A DNA stretch of 39,740 nucleotides from a virus, in the IMG/VR virus record IMGVR_UViG_3300032241_001566, positions 1 to 39,740 of that record; one strand, written 5' to 3'. The notes beneath the pieces were generated by a model that made no database searches, was not told where the DNA came from, and saw nothing but the letters and a program-made list of their open reading frames with translations. A program made the position numbers and the translations under genes. Shown piece by piece: positions 13,636-24,100 of this stretch; positions within the stretch are counted from its first letter, which is position 1, and the number at the start of each line of letters is the position of its first letter.

Positions 13636-15972
13636 ATGGCAATTAGAACGTTTAACTCGGTTGGTGGTTACTCAGTAGGTGAAACACCGGATACAATAAT
13701 TTATGCTAACGGTGACATTATCACTGCAAATGCAGTACTCACTACAAATTTAGATGTAGGTACTTTACTTGCCGGTAATGGTAATATTACAGTTGGTAAT
13801 GCAATTGCAGCAGGTAATGTGTTAACAGATAATTTATTACATGCAAACGGTGTACGTTGGGACTTTGCTACTGCTTCTGGATTATCTGGTTGGGTTCAAT
13901 ATTCAAATGGAACAGATTTAACTGCAAGTGGTAATCTTGTTTATATTGATGCAACGACTTTAAGTGGTACTTCAACATTAACTATTGGTAATACATCAAG
14001 TAATGCACAAGTGTTTATTGGTACTTCTACTAGTAATACAGCAATTAATAATGGTAATATTAATGCAACAGGTCATGTAGATGCAAAAGGTTATGTATAT
14101 GCTAATGACAATTTAGTAGTAGGTTCTACTACTGGTGAAGGCGGTCAAGTTGTATTTGGTTTCGTGGGTGTCAATAACATTACTGGTCAAACAGACGGTA
14201 CATGGAATCTTGATGTAGATTCATCAAACAATTTTAGATTATTTGCTCAGTATAGCGGTGGTGTTCCCGGTATTGTTCTTACAGCAGATGTTGGCAACGG
14301 TGATGTAACATTTGGTGCCAATGTATATACAGATGGGTCTGGTGATTTTGCAACTATCTATGATAGAAATTTAGAAAATAATGGTTATATTGTATTCACT
14401 GATGGCGACGGTCAATTAATTAATGATAGTACACTAACATATTTGAATGGTGTATTAGCTGCATCTAATGCAAATATAGGAAATTCTACAAACTATGTAA
14501 ATATTTCTAATGGCAATGTAACAACAACTGGTAATATACAAGTAGGTACAGGTAGTAGCAATGTAATTATTACGGATACTGGTAATATTACTGCTACAGG
14601 TACAATTAAAGCTTCTAGTATTATATACACAGGTAATGTACAAGCACCTGGTTCAGATACACAGGTTGTATTCAATGATGCTGGTAACGTAAATGCTAGT
14701 TCTGGATTTACATTTGCTAAATCATCCAATACACTAACAGTTGGTGGCAATATTGTATCTAATGGTAATATTGTAACTACTGGATCTGGTGGCGATATTA
14801 GAATGACCGGTGGTAATATTACTGGTGCTAATAATGTAAGTGCTAATTCATTGTCATTGGCTAATGATGCTAACATCACTGGTAATGCTACCATCACTGG
14901 TAATGCTACCATCACTGGTAATTTGTATGTAGCTGGAACAACAACATATGTTAATAGTTCTACAATGGCAGTCGAAGATCCAATTATTCAATTGGGCGGT
15001 AATGCAAATAATGCAACATTGACAACTAATGATAGTATAGATCGTGGTTTATTGATGCATTATTATACAACTCATGCAGTCGATGCATTTATGGGTTGGG
15101 ATAATTCAGGCAGTCAATTCATAGTTGCTAGTAATGTTACATATAACTCAACTGGTCAAACAGTATCAGTAAACACATATGGTAACTTAATTGCAGGCAA
15201 TGCTAATTTAGGCAATTTAACTACATCAAATTACTTCCATGGTGTATTTGATTCAACTTCAAATATTCAGTCAAATATTGATACTTTGGGAACATTGACT
15301 GGTCTATCATCAACTGGTACGGTTAATTTTACTGCTGCGAGCAATGTAAGTTTAGGACCAGTAGCTAACGTACATATCACCGGTGGTGGTATGGGTTATG
15401 TATTGTCTACTGATGGTGCAGGTAATCTTTCTTGGACATCAAGTCCAGAGGTTACCGAAATTCAAAATGGTACTAGTAACGTAAGTATTCCAACAACATC
15501 CGGTAATATCAATTTAAGTTCTGGTGGAACTGCTAATGTTGTAGTAGTCACAAGTACTGGAGCAAATGTAAAAGGTACATTGAATGTAACCGGTAATACA
15601 ACTATCGGTAATTTAACAAATGGTACTGGTAACTTGATTATAGGTTATACAACAGTACAATCTGCTACATTAACAACTACCGCTACGACAGCTGGTCAAA
15701 CAATTGTTACAGTTGATGTAAATGGAACTAGTATTCGTGGCATTGAATTCTTTATTAAAGGCGAGAATGCCACTGATAGTAAATACAAGATAGCTACAGT
15801 TTCAGCAGTTCATGATGGGTCAGCCGTAGAATATACAGAAACAACAGTTGCAACTACAAATGGTTCACCCGGAACATTTGGTGTTACAATGTCAGGTACT
15901 GTAATATCATTGGTAGTTCAACCTCAAAGCAGTCATTCTACAGTATGGACAACACAGTATAGAACTATTTAA
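13636..15972 (+). CDS. Long repetitive fibre protein (778 residues) with VGGY N-module
   Basis: Begins with the shared RTFNSVGGYSVGE module. Hundreds of residues of short Gly-Asn-X-(Ile/Thr) beta repeats follow, a composition typical of trimeric beta-helical phage fibres. A recurring domain lies at about 437-515 (TTYVNSSTMAVEDPIIQLGG, then SIDRGLLMHYY and FMGWDNSGSQF); the same 'EDPI-LGGGANGA-DRG-MGW' domain is found in five array proteins. A FSLGPVANVHITGG segment near 575 and a C-terminal beta domain (about 680-778) complete it. AAGGAA lies before the ATG and the gap from the previous stop is 12 bases. It has an exact 18-base tandem repeat near residue 412. Function as fibre is inferred from composition and position. 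Confidence 0.75.
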   Translation: MAIRTFNSVGGYSVGETPDTIIYANGDIITANAVLTTNLDVGTLLAGNGNITVGNAIAAGNVLTDNLLHANGVRWDFATASGLSGWVQYSNGTDLTASGNLVYIDATTLSGTSTLTIGNTSSNAQVFIGTSTSNTAINNGNINATGHVDAKGYVYANDNLVVGSTTGEGGQVVFGFVGVNNITGQTDGTWNLDVDSSNNFRLFAQYSGGVPGIVLTADVGNGDVTFGANVYTDGSGDFATIYDRNLENNGYIVFTDGDGQLINDSTLTYLNGVLAASNANIGNSTNYVNISNGNVTTTGNIQVGTGSSNVIITDTGNITATGTIKASSIIYTGNVQAPGSDTQVVFNDAGNVNASSGFTFAKSSNTLTVGGNIVSNGNIVTTGSGGDIRMTGGNITGANNVSANSLSLANDANITGNATITGNATITGNLYVAGTTTYVNSSTMAVEDPIIQLGGNANNATLTTNDSIDRGLLMHYYTTHAVDAFMGWDNSGSQFIVASNVTYNSTGQTVSVNTYGNLIAGNANLGNLTTSNYFHGVFDSTSNIQSNIDTLGTLTGLSSTGTVNFTAASNVSLGPVANVHITGGGMGYVLSTDGAGNLSWTSSPEVTEIQNGTSNVSIPTTSGNINLSSGGTANVVVVTSTGANVKGTLNVTGNTTIGNLTNGTGNLIIGYTTVQSATLTTTATTAGQTIVTVDVNGTSIRGIEFFIKGENATDSKYKIATVSAVHDGSAVEYTETTVATTNGSPGTFGVTMSGTVISLVVQPQSSHSTVWTTQYRTI
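14869..14922 (+). repeat. 18-bp tandem repeat, three copies
   Basis: Three nearly perfect copies of an 18-base unit encode NITGNATITGNATITGN in the 778-residue fibre. One base differs in the first copy (AACATC instead of ACCATC). It looks like recent slippage expansion. Confidence 0.8.
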
Positions 15973-15997
15973 AACTGGGCCATAATAGAGAAAAATA

Positions 15998-17755
15998 ATG
16001 GCAATTAAAAAGTTCAAGTCAGTAGCAGGTTTTGCGGTTGGAGAAGATGGACAATCATTTGATGTTATCGATAGCAATGCGAATGTTACTGCAAACACGT
16101 TACAGGTTAACGGCGATGCTATAGTCGCCGGTAACCTAAGCGTCAATGGAACTGTAGAATACGTAAACACAACAGTCACATACATTACCGACCCTATTAT
16201 TGAACAGGGCGGTGGTGCTAATGGTGCTGTACTAACTTCCAACGATTCAAAAGATCGCGGTCAATTACTACATTATTTTGACCCAATTGCAAATGTAGCA
16301 GTTGACGCATTTGAAGGTTGGATACACGGTAACTTAGAATTTACATTTGCCAGTAATGCTAATGTAACTGACAATGTAGTTACTATTAATGATCTTGGTA
16401 ACATAAGAGTTGGTAATGCTGAATTGGGTAATCTAGCAAATGCTAGTTATTTCAAAGGTGATGGTGGCTTACTAACAAATATTGCGGCTACTAGTGGTAC
16501 TTCAACAACATTAAGTGCACCTGTTGGTAATTTGACAATTACAGGTGGCACAGACGGGCAGTTTTTACAAACAGATGGTACTGGTAATATTACATTTGCA
16601 AATGCACATGCAAATGTATCATCTAACATTACAAATGTAGTAGCAGGATCAGCAATTGGAGTAAGCATGGATTATACAGATCCTGTAAATTATCCTGCAG
16701 GTAAGTTTGTAATATATCAATTAGGCCCAGTTAGTTTAACAATGACTGACGTTTGGAAAGAAGCAGCCAGTGCAACTAAAGATTCATATTCTAATTATGT
16801 TGCAATACCTAGCGTAGTTAACACACAAAATGTTAATGTTACTTTTTCATTAGCAAATGCTAATTTTAGCATACAATCAACTGATTATATTAATATAGGT
16901 TATAGTAATGTTACTGGTGCCAATATTTTAGCATTAGGTATTACTGGAAATAGTGGAACATATACAATACCAAGTACATACTTGGTTGCAAATACAGAAG
17001 CAAATGGAACCAGTACTGTAACTGCCGCAGTTAGTGCTAGTTTGACTACGGATAGAGGAGTATATACTTCAAGTGGTACTACATTGACAGCAACTGCACC
17101 AGTACCGTATAGTGTTAATTCAATTACTGGAAGTTTCCCTAGCAGTAGTATACCATATTGGAATATAAATCAAAGTTTCAATTGGAGTGTATCAGTAACT
17201 GGAACAACTAGTTCAGGTAATCTAGTATTCAGCGGTGGTAGTATCGTAGGTACAAGTTTATCTAGTACTGGACAGACCAGTGGGACTAGTTCTAGTGTAG
17301 ATAGCACAAGCAGTTACACATTAACTACAAGTGATTACTATGGTGCAGGATTACATGGTTATGGTAATAGAATTATACCCAGCACGGTAACTGGTACCGT
17401 AAGTGCTGCAACAAGATACTATCCATTGTTCTGGAAAATAACAACAAATAGTACAATCCCCACATTTACAACTACCGATAATCACAACACCAATACATAT
17501 GCAACAGGTCAGGGTGCTACAACATCTACAACTAAAACAGATTATCTTTGGATAGCTATTCCAAATTATCCAAGCAACAGTTCAAGCCTAGCTACTCATA
17601 CATTTAAGCACGTGTTTGGTGGATTTGACATTGTTGATGACCCAACTGGTCATACAGGAACACAGTCTATATCATCTGGTGGACAAAGTTATAACTATTC
17701 AATTTATGGTTTTTCTGGATTTACATTAGCATCTTTTATATTAACAACTTCATAA
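15998..17755 (+). CDS. Fibre protein (585 residues): VAGF N-module plus large C-terminal domain A
   Basis: N-terminal KKFKSVAGFAVGEDG resembles the starts of the two preceding genes. Residues about 40-145 carry the recurring EDPI-type domain, here with YITDPIIEQGGGANGA, SKDRGQLLHYF and FEGWIHGNLEF. A FKGDGGLLTNI connector follows. From about 208 to the end lies a roughly 375-residue domain beginning NVVAGSAIGVSMDY and YPAGKFVIYQLGPVSLTMTDVW, rich in Ser and Thr. It is closely matched by the last 360 residues of the 929-residue protein at 26018. The downstream ATG follows its TAA after a single base, as in that second copy, so the pair is probably translationally coupled. Function is inferred as receptor-binding or structural. 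Confidence 0.75.
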   Translation: MAIKKFKSVAGFAVGEDGQSFDVIDSNANVTANTLQVNGDAIVAGNLSVNGTVEYVNTTVTYITDPIIEQGGGANGAVLTSNDSKDRGQLLHYFDPIANVAVDAFEGWIHGNLEFTFASNANVTDNVVTINDLGNIRVGNAELGNLANASYFKGDGGLLTNIAATSGTSTTLSAPVGNLTITGGTDGQFLQTDGTGNITFANAHANVSSNITNVVAGSAIGVSMDYTDPVNYPAGKFVIYQLGPVSLTMTDVWKEAASATKDSYSNYVAIPSVVNTQNVNVTFSLANANFSIQSTDYINIGYSNVTGANILALGITGNSGTYTIPSTYLVANTEANGTSTVTAAVSASLTTDRGVYTSSGTTLTATAPVPYSVNSITGSFPSSSIPYWNINQSFNWSVSVTGTTSSGNLVFSGGSIVGTSLSSTGQTSGTSSSVDSTSSYTLTTSDYYGAGLHGYGNRIIPSTVTGTVSAATRYYPLFWKITTNSTIPTFTTTDNHNTNTYATGQGATTSTTKTDYLWIAIPNYPSNSSSLATHTFKHVFGGFDIVDDPTGHTGTQSISSGGQSYNYSIYGFSGFTLASFILTTS

Positions 17756-17756
17756 T

Positions 17757-19604
17757 ATGGTAGCCGCAACCCTCACCTTCCCCTCACAAACGTTGCTTAA
17801 AAACGTAGTGGATCCTGTTGACGGGACAGATGCCGCTACTAAAGAATATGTTGATAACGCACTTGCCGGTGGCGGTAGTAGTGTTGGTGCTGCCGGTAGT
17901 AACACACAAATTCAATACAATAACTCAGGTAAATTAGGCGCAAGCGCAAACCTAACATTTGATAGCTCACTTGAAGTTTTTACCGTTATTGGAAATATTG
18001 TTAGTAGTAATGCTAATTTGGGAAACGCTGCATCTGCAAATTTCTTTATTGGTGACGGTGGATTGCTTTCAAATGTAACTGCAGTGGGTGGTATGGCTGA
18101 TTTTGCTGCCAATGCAGGAAATGCAAATTATGCAAATTATGCAGGTAATGTAGTCAATGCAAGTCAACCAAATATAACAACAGTTGGCAGTCTACTAAAT
18201 TTAGAAGTTCTTGGTAATGTATTAATAGATGGAACAACTAACACAACCGGTACAGGAACAGGTGCACTAATAGTAGATGGCGGTGCAAGTGTAACCAAAG
18301 ACTTGTATGTTGGTGGAAATTTATATACTACTACTGTTATTTCTCAGAATACTCAAATATTACAGATTACTGATCCTTTATTATATTTGACTGCAACTAA
18401 TCCTTATCCATATAGTTACGAGATAGGGTTATATAGTCATTTTATAGGAGGACCCGGAAATCACTATCAACATACTGGTATTGTAAGAAATCATGTTGAT
18501 GGTGATTGGTATCTATTCAGTAATATTCCCGAACCCTCAGGTGGATTAGTTGACTTAGGTAATTCAAATATTGTATATGATAATTTAAAATTAGGTGATG
18601 TGTTATCATCAGGTAACGCAAATATTGCAGGAAATCTAAAAACAGGTACAGGTACAGGTGGTTCAATAACTGGTGCTAACTTGGTTAGTGCCAATTACTT
18701 TTCTGGTACATTGGATAGTCTATCAAACAACCAACCAAATATTACTAACGTAGGAACACAGTTAAACTTTACAAGTGTAGGTAATGTAGATTTTACAGGA
18801 GCAAGTAATGTACTGTTAGGACCAGTTGGAAATGTATTTGTAACCGGTGGTATGTCAGGGCAATACCTACAAACAGATGGTACCGGTAATCTAAGTTGGT
18901 CTACCTTGGGTTCAGGTCCATTAGCCAATGGAACTAGTAATATAGTCATTGGTTATAGCGATAATGTTGCAGTTAGTGTGGCAGGAACAAGTAATGTATT
19001 GAACATAACAAGTACTGGTATCAATGTAAGTACAACAATCACTACTAGCAATATAACTACTAGCAACCTAAGTACTACTAATTTAAACGTTACAGGGAAT
19101 ACGCTAACATTAAATGGTGCCAATATTACAGTTTCTTATGGAAACGCAGGGATATATAATCTTGGAATCAGCAATGTAAATATAGGACTTTCAGCTAACG
19201 TAAACATTGGAAGTACCACAGGAAATACAACAGTTAGGGGTAATTTGGTAGCAAATAACATAACTACCAACTCCCTAGCATTATCAAGCATCACAAGCAA
19301 CTCTTCCCCAATCCCAGTTACAACTAGTACCATAATCGACTCATTCCCCAAAAGTTTATACAGGTCAGCTAAATACATTATAACAGCTAAAAATGACGAT
19401 GGTTATCAGGCTGAAGAAATATTATTATTGCATGATGATAGTATTAGTTTCATCACAGTTTATGGTAGTTTAAGTACTGCTTTTGATGATGCTGATATTA
19501 TTACCGTGTCTAGTAATATAGTCAGTGGTAACGTTTGTCTTTATGCAACAGGGAGTAATTCAAATACAGAAGTAAACTTAATAAGCACTTATGTAACTGA
19601 TTAA
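17757..19604 (+). CDS. Fibre protein (615 residues) with DAATKEYVDN N-module and YRSAKY C-domain
   Basis: Starts one base after the previous stop. N-terminal FPSQTLLKNVVDPVDGTDAATKEYVDN-type module (about 7-34), common in phage fibres, is shared with the 2148-residue protein. Beta repeats follow (NANLGNAASANFFIGDGGLLSN). A second recurring domain at about 195-290 (TDPLLYLTATNPYPYSYEIG, YQHTGIVRNH, WYLFSN) is also found in the 2148-residue protein. The end (about 520-615, SLYRSAKYIITAKNDDGYQAEE) is a C-terminal beta domain related to those of the first two array genes. All features indicate a virion appendage component. No lyase or glycosidase motif was seen. Confidence 0.75.
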   Translation: MVAATLTFPSQTLLKNVVDPVDGTDAATKEYVDNALAGGGSSVGAAGSNTQIQYNNSGKLGASANLTFDSSLEVFTVIGNIVSSNANLGNAASANFFIGDGGLLSNVTAVGGMADFAANAGNANYANYAGNVVNASQPNITTVGSLLNLEVLGNVLIDGTTNTTGTGTGALIVDGGASVTKDLYVGGNLYTTTVISQNTQILQITDPLLYLTATNPYPYSYEIGLYSHFIGGPGNHYQHTGIVRNHVDGDWYLFSNIPEPSGGLVDLGNSNIVYDNLKLGDVLSSGNANIAGNLKTGTGTGGSITGANLVSANYFSGTLDSLSNNQPNITNVGTQLNFTSVGNVDFTGASNVLLGPVGNVFVTGGMSGQYLQTDGTGNLSWSTLGSGPLANGTSNIVIGYSDNVAVSVAGTSNVLNITSTGINVSTTITTSNITTSNLSTTNLNVTGNTLTLNGANITVSYGNAGIYNLGISNVNIGLSANVNIGSTTGNTTVRGNLVANNITTNSLALSSITSNSSPIPVTTSTIIDSFPKSLYRSAKYIITAKNDDGYQAEEILLLHDDSISFITVYGSLSTAFDDADIITVSSNIVSGNVCLYATGSNSNTEVNLISTYVTD

Positions 19605-19636
19605 AATAAAAATAGCAATGGGGATTGTTTGGAACT

Positions 19637-20152
19637 ATGGCTAATAAGTATTTTAACGTCAAGACCGGCCTAAGCACCGGTAATATAACGTTAGACGCCA
19701 GCACGAGCGATATAAATGCCAATAACTTAACGTTAACTGGTAATGTTTCTGCGGAAGATTTGAATCTATCCGGGAACCTAACGTCAAACCTTATCCCCAA
19801 TTCTGATTTAATACTTAATCTAGGAAATCCTGCAGCTAGATTTAATAACGCCTATGTGAGAAGTGTTATTGCATCAAGTAATGTAAAGATTGGTTCACAG
19901 ATATTATCTGCTAACACAGATGGCATAATATTTTCTGGAAATGTTTACGCAAACAATATAGCTGTATCAAGCACAGAACAAGCAGTATCTACTCAATCCG
20001 GTAGTATTACAACACCCGGTGGTGTAGGTATAGAGAAAGATTTGTATGTAGGTGGCGCAATACACCTAGCAAACAACAATGGTGGTACTACATCTAAAGT
20101 TTCATTGGCTTACAATGATTTGGTGTCAGGCCTAGAATTTAACTTTAATTAA
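19637..20152 (+). CDS. Small fibre-associated protein (171 residues from ATG)
   Basis: I choose the ATG at 19637 (MANKYFNVKTGLSTGN) over the in-frame TTG at 19625, because TTTGGA lies just before it and the resulting N-terminus resembles other array starts. The body has Asn/Leu/Thr beta repeats and SDLILNLGNPAARFNNAYV, a segment typical of phage fibre 'replica' repeats. GSITTPGGVGIEKDLYVGGAIHLAN (about 125-150) also recurs in phage fibres. It ends YNDLVSGLEFNFN, closely like the end of the 1540-residue protein (NASANSIDFIFN). Both are followed by a gene of the same paralogous type (302 and 77 residues), suggesting a paired functional unit. Confidence 0.7.
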   Translation: MANKYFNVKTGLSTGNITLDASTSDINANNLTLTGNVSAEDLNLSGNLTSNLIPNSDLILNLGNPAARFNNAYVRSVIASSNVKIGSQILSANTDGIIFSGNVYANNIAVSSTEQAVSTQSGSITTPGGVGIEKDLYVGGAIHLANNNGGTTSKVSLAYNDLVSGLEFNFN

Positions 20153-20165
20153 TGGATAATATATT

Positions 20166-21074
20166 ATGTCATCACCCTCAACGATAGGCGCAAGATTAAC
20201 AAACGACGGTACATTGTATGTAAACAGACCATCTCCTACAGATCAAACTTTGGATGATGGATTTGATGAAGTGACACAAGACAACATTAGTATTACTAAA
20301 CTGAATGTATTTGCTAAAGAATTTGATGAAGTAACAATCAGTACAAATTTTGTGTCAGGTGGTTCATGGTCATTGAATGGAACAAATCAACGTGTTGAAG
20401 TGCAGGGTACAAGTGACTTTCAATTTGGTACACATGATTTTACAATTGAGGGCTGGTTCTATCTAACATCAACTGCATATACTAGACTTTGGTGTTTCCC
20501 AGACGGAGATAACTTAGAAGTTCAAAATGGTACTTTGTACTATTGGAACGGTGGTGCTAATATTGTAAATAGCGGTGCAAGTACGATTCCTCAAAATTAT
20601 TGGTTTCACGTTGCTCTTGTAAAACACAATGGTGTAGCAACTGTATACGTAAATGGAGTCAGTAAAATTACTGATAACAATCCATTCAATTCTCAAAATT
20701 CAAGACCATTCAGTATTGGTGGAGAAATTGGTTCATTAGGGGCTGATGATAATCCTAGTACTGCTGGTTGGTTTGCAGGTTATATCACAAATGTAAGAAT
20801 TATTAAAGGTACTGCGTTGTATACTGATGCATTCAGTACACCTTATGCACCTTTTAATAGTTTTGATGATACAGTATTATTACTCAATGTAGTAGATAAT
20901 GCTCACTTATTAGACGACTCATCTGGAAAAAATCAGGTAGTCACTAACATCGGTTCTGTTACATATAGTACACAGACACCGCTCTCGACCGTTTACAATG
21001 GTGCGATGAAACAGTTAAAATCTGGAACATTGGAAGTTGGAAACGAATTTAATGAAATAACAGTATTAGCGTAA
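20166..21074 (+). CDS. LamG-domain fibre protein (302 residues)
   Basis: Residues 1-60 (IGARLTNDGTLYVN, then FDEVTQDNISITKLNVFAKEFDEVTIS) and the last 25 (MKQLKSGTLEVGNEFNEITVL) align with the start and end of the 77-residue protein at 25752. Between them lies a roughly 210-residue concanavalin/LamG-like jelly-roll: FTIEGWFYL, WFHVALVKHNGVATVYVNG and TNVRIIKGTALYT are hallmark strands. LamG folds often bind glycans, so this is a good candidate for host-surface or interparticle binding. The ATG at 20166 lies 13 bases after the previous stop with only a weak ribosome site. Confidence 0.8.
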   Translation: MSSPSTIGARLTNDGTLYVNRPSPTDQTLDDGFDEVTQDNISITKLNVFAKEFDEVTISTNFVSGGSWSLNGTNQRVEVQGTSDFQFGTHDFTIEGWFYLTSTAYTRLWCFPDGDNLEVQNGTLYYWNGGANIVNSGASTIPQNYWFHVALVKHNGVATVYVNGVSKITDNNPFNSQNSRPFSIGGEIGSLGADDNPSTAGWFAGYITNVRIIKGTALYTDAFSTPYAPFNSFDDTVLLLNVVDNAHLLDDSSGKNQVVTNIGSVTYSTQTPLSTVYNGAMKQLKSGTLEVGNEFNEITVLA

Positions 21075-21117
21075 AAGTAATACGAAATAAACTTAGAAAA
21101 CCTAAAGGAAATAAAAA

Positions 21118-24100
21118 ATGGCAAAACTAAAAAGTTCTAGAGTTTACGGTAATCTCACAGTTGATGACATATTACTTGTAAGCACAGATGCAACGGTTAC
21201 TGGTAACTTAACAGTACTAGGAACAACTACAACAGTTAATTCAACAACTGTTACAATCGAAGGTCCAATCGTTCAACAAGGTGCAGGCGCTAATGGTGCA
21301 ACACTTACTAGTGATGACGGTAAAGATCGTGGTTTAGATTTATCTTACTACGCAGGTGGTGCACAACTTGAAGCGTTCATGGGATGGAATACTGCAAATA
21401 GCGAATTCGCATTCGGTGATAATGTAACAATTTCAGGTGATAAGGTAACATTCACTACATATGGAAATGTTCGTGCATTACACTATATCGGTGAAGGTGA
21501 TAAATTAGGTAATGTCACTGGTGCTAATGTTACTGGTTGGGTAGCACAAGCAAATTATGCAAACTATGCAGGTACAGTTGTAAATGCAAGTCAAGGCAAT
21601 ATCACAAGCTTAGGTAACTTGACTAATTTACAAATTGGTAATGCAACAACTACAGGTAATGTAGTTATTGATACAAATGGTAATATTACTGCAACAGGTA
21701 GCATTATTGCTAATGGAGCACAATCAAATCTTATCATTGGTACTTCAGTAGCAAATAATAGTCAAGCAAATATTTATGGTAACTTGTACGTAAGTGGTAC
21801 AATTAGTGGATCTATTAACGCTACTATTAGTGCTAAAGGTAATGATAAAGACATTCAATTTAATGACGGTGGTGATATTAGTGCTACCGATGGTTTCACA
21901 TTTGATAAAACAACTAACACAGTAACAATTGGTGCTAACATCACTTTAAAAGGTGATACTGGTATTGCAAACATCAAAGGCAATATTAATTTAACTGGTA
22001 CAAATCAAACAATTAGTGGTGCTAATGTTACATTGCAAGGTACAAATGAGTTAGATTTATTAGGTGATACATCAAATATTAAATTAAGTACAACTGGTAT
22101 CAACTTAGCAACCTCAGGTGGTACTGCTAGTTTAGATGACAATGGTAATTTAACTGTATCAGGTACTGCTAACTTTGCAGGTGGTAACTTAGTAGCTGAT
22201 AAAAATGGTAATGTAAACGCTGCAGGATATGGTAGCTTTGCTCAACTATATGACACTGGTCTAACTGCAAATTATATTGTATTCCCGGATAGTACTGGTA
22301 AATTAAAAGGTACTGCAGGATTTACAATTGCAAGTAATGTATTAAGTGCAAACAATTTTGCAACAACAGATGCAAATATTACGGGTAACGTAACACTTAC
22401 TGGTCATACTGCTGGTAATTTATTGACTACTAATAACAATGGTAACATCATTGATTCAAACGTATCATTCAGTACAAATACATTAACAGTAACAAATGCA
22501 AATGTAACTGCTAACTTAAAAACTTCTAATTTACAAATTACTAATTTAAATAGTGGTAGTCCAGTAAGCGGTGGTATTTTAACTACTGACAACACAGGTA
22601 ATGTAACAGAGTCAACAGACTTTACATATACTGCTAGCACATTTTTTACACCAAATGCTAATGTAAGTGGTCAAGTTACTGCTAGCAATGTTGCTGTAAA
22701 TACAATTTCTCAAACACAAGTTGTATTCGCTGGTTCAGGTGGTTTGTTAGAAGGTGATGCAAATATCACTTATACAGTTGGAAATTCAACACTAAAAGTT
22801 AACAATATCAATTCAACTGGTATTGTTTATGGTAATGTTCTACAAACAAATCTAAGTGCAAATGTTGTACCAGTATTAGACAATAACGGTAATCTAACAT
22901 CAGATGCCGGTTTAGCATATTATGTAGGTAACACAACATTAGTTGCAAATAACATTGTTGGTACAACAACAATCAAGTCAGCAAATATTTTTGATACTGA
23001 CTTGGCATTGCACTCAGTTGTTATTGCAGGTACTAATGGTCAGTTGCTGGATGATACTGCAGGTGGATTTGCATATTATACAGGTAATGCGACATTAACT
23101 TCAAATAATGTTATTGTTTCAGCTAACCTTACATCAGGTAATGTTTATGCTAATACAGGTAATATAAGTGCAGGTAATATAATATCTGATAATTTGCTAT
23201 ATGCAAACGGTAATCCTTGGGACTTCGCTAAAGCAAATGGTAGTGCTACTGATATTCAATTCAAGTCAAGCACAGGTGATTTGCAAGGTAGTTCAAACTT
23301 CACATTTGATCCAGCTACATCTTTGTTGACTGTCACAGGTAATGCAAATGTAACAGGTAACTTATCAGCAAATAATGCAAATCTTACTACTGACTTACAT
23401 GTAGGTGGTAATGCAAATATCATCGGTTACATGAAAGCAGGTGACACTACGATTACTGGTAACTTGGTTGTTACTGGTACTACAACAAGTGTTAACACAA
23501 CTACTACACAACTAGAAGATCCATTGATTGATTTGGGTCTAGGTGCTAATGGTGCTGCATTAACCAATGACGATGGTAAAGATCGTGGTGCAATATTGCA
23601 CACATATAACGGTGCAACAAGTACAAAAAATGATATCTTTATGGGTTGGAAAGACTCTGAAGGTTATTTTGTATTGGCACAAAATGTAACTGTAACCAAT
23701 AGTGTAGTTGATTATGGATCGACAGATGCTGATAAACAAGCTAATCTTGCTGATCTACATTTAGGCAACATCTATGCATATAACGCTAACTTTGGTGGTG
23801 TTGTATTCTCAGAGGGTAACATTAATTTAGGTTTAGGTTCATACTTGAATGGTGACGTTCATGGTAACATTAGTGGTAACATTAAAGTAGCTGGTGCAAA
23901 TGGTTCAATTCAATTTGCAAATAATGTAACTGCACACACAGTTACAGTAGGTGCGTCTGCTATTGTTAGCGGTACAAGTTATACAATTGTGTCACATGGT
24001 ACAACTGACTTTACCTTAATTGGTTCTGCTAATAATAATGTAGGTACAACATTTACTGCTACTGGACCTGGTACTGGTACTGGTACTGCTAGCTATGTAT

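Noticed and set aside
14455-14915. Minus-strand ORFs in the fibre genes (also 15907-16242, 18695-18949, 22404-22640, 25314-25550, 30236-30493 and similar)
   Set aside because: They are shadows: Gly/Asn/Thr repeat codons read as Val/Leu/Pro-rich frames on the other strand, without ribosome sites or recognisable domains.
19625-19636. TTG start adding four residues to the small fibre protein
   Set aside because: The ATG at 19637 has a closer ribosome site and gives an N-terminus like other array genes.
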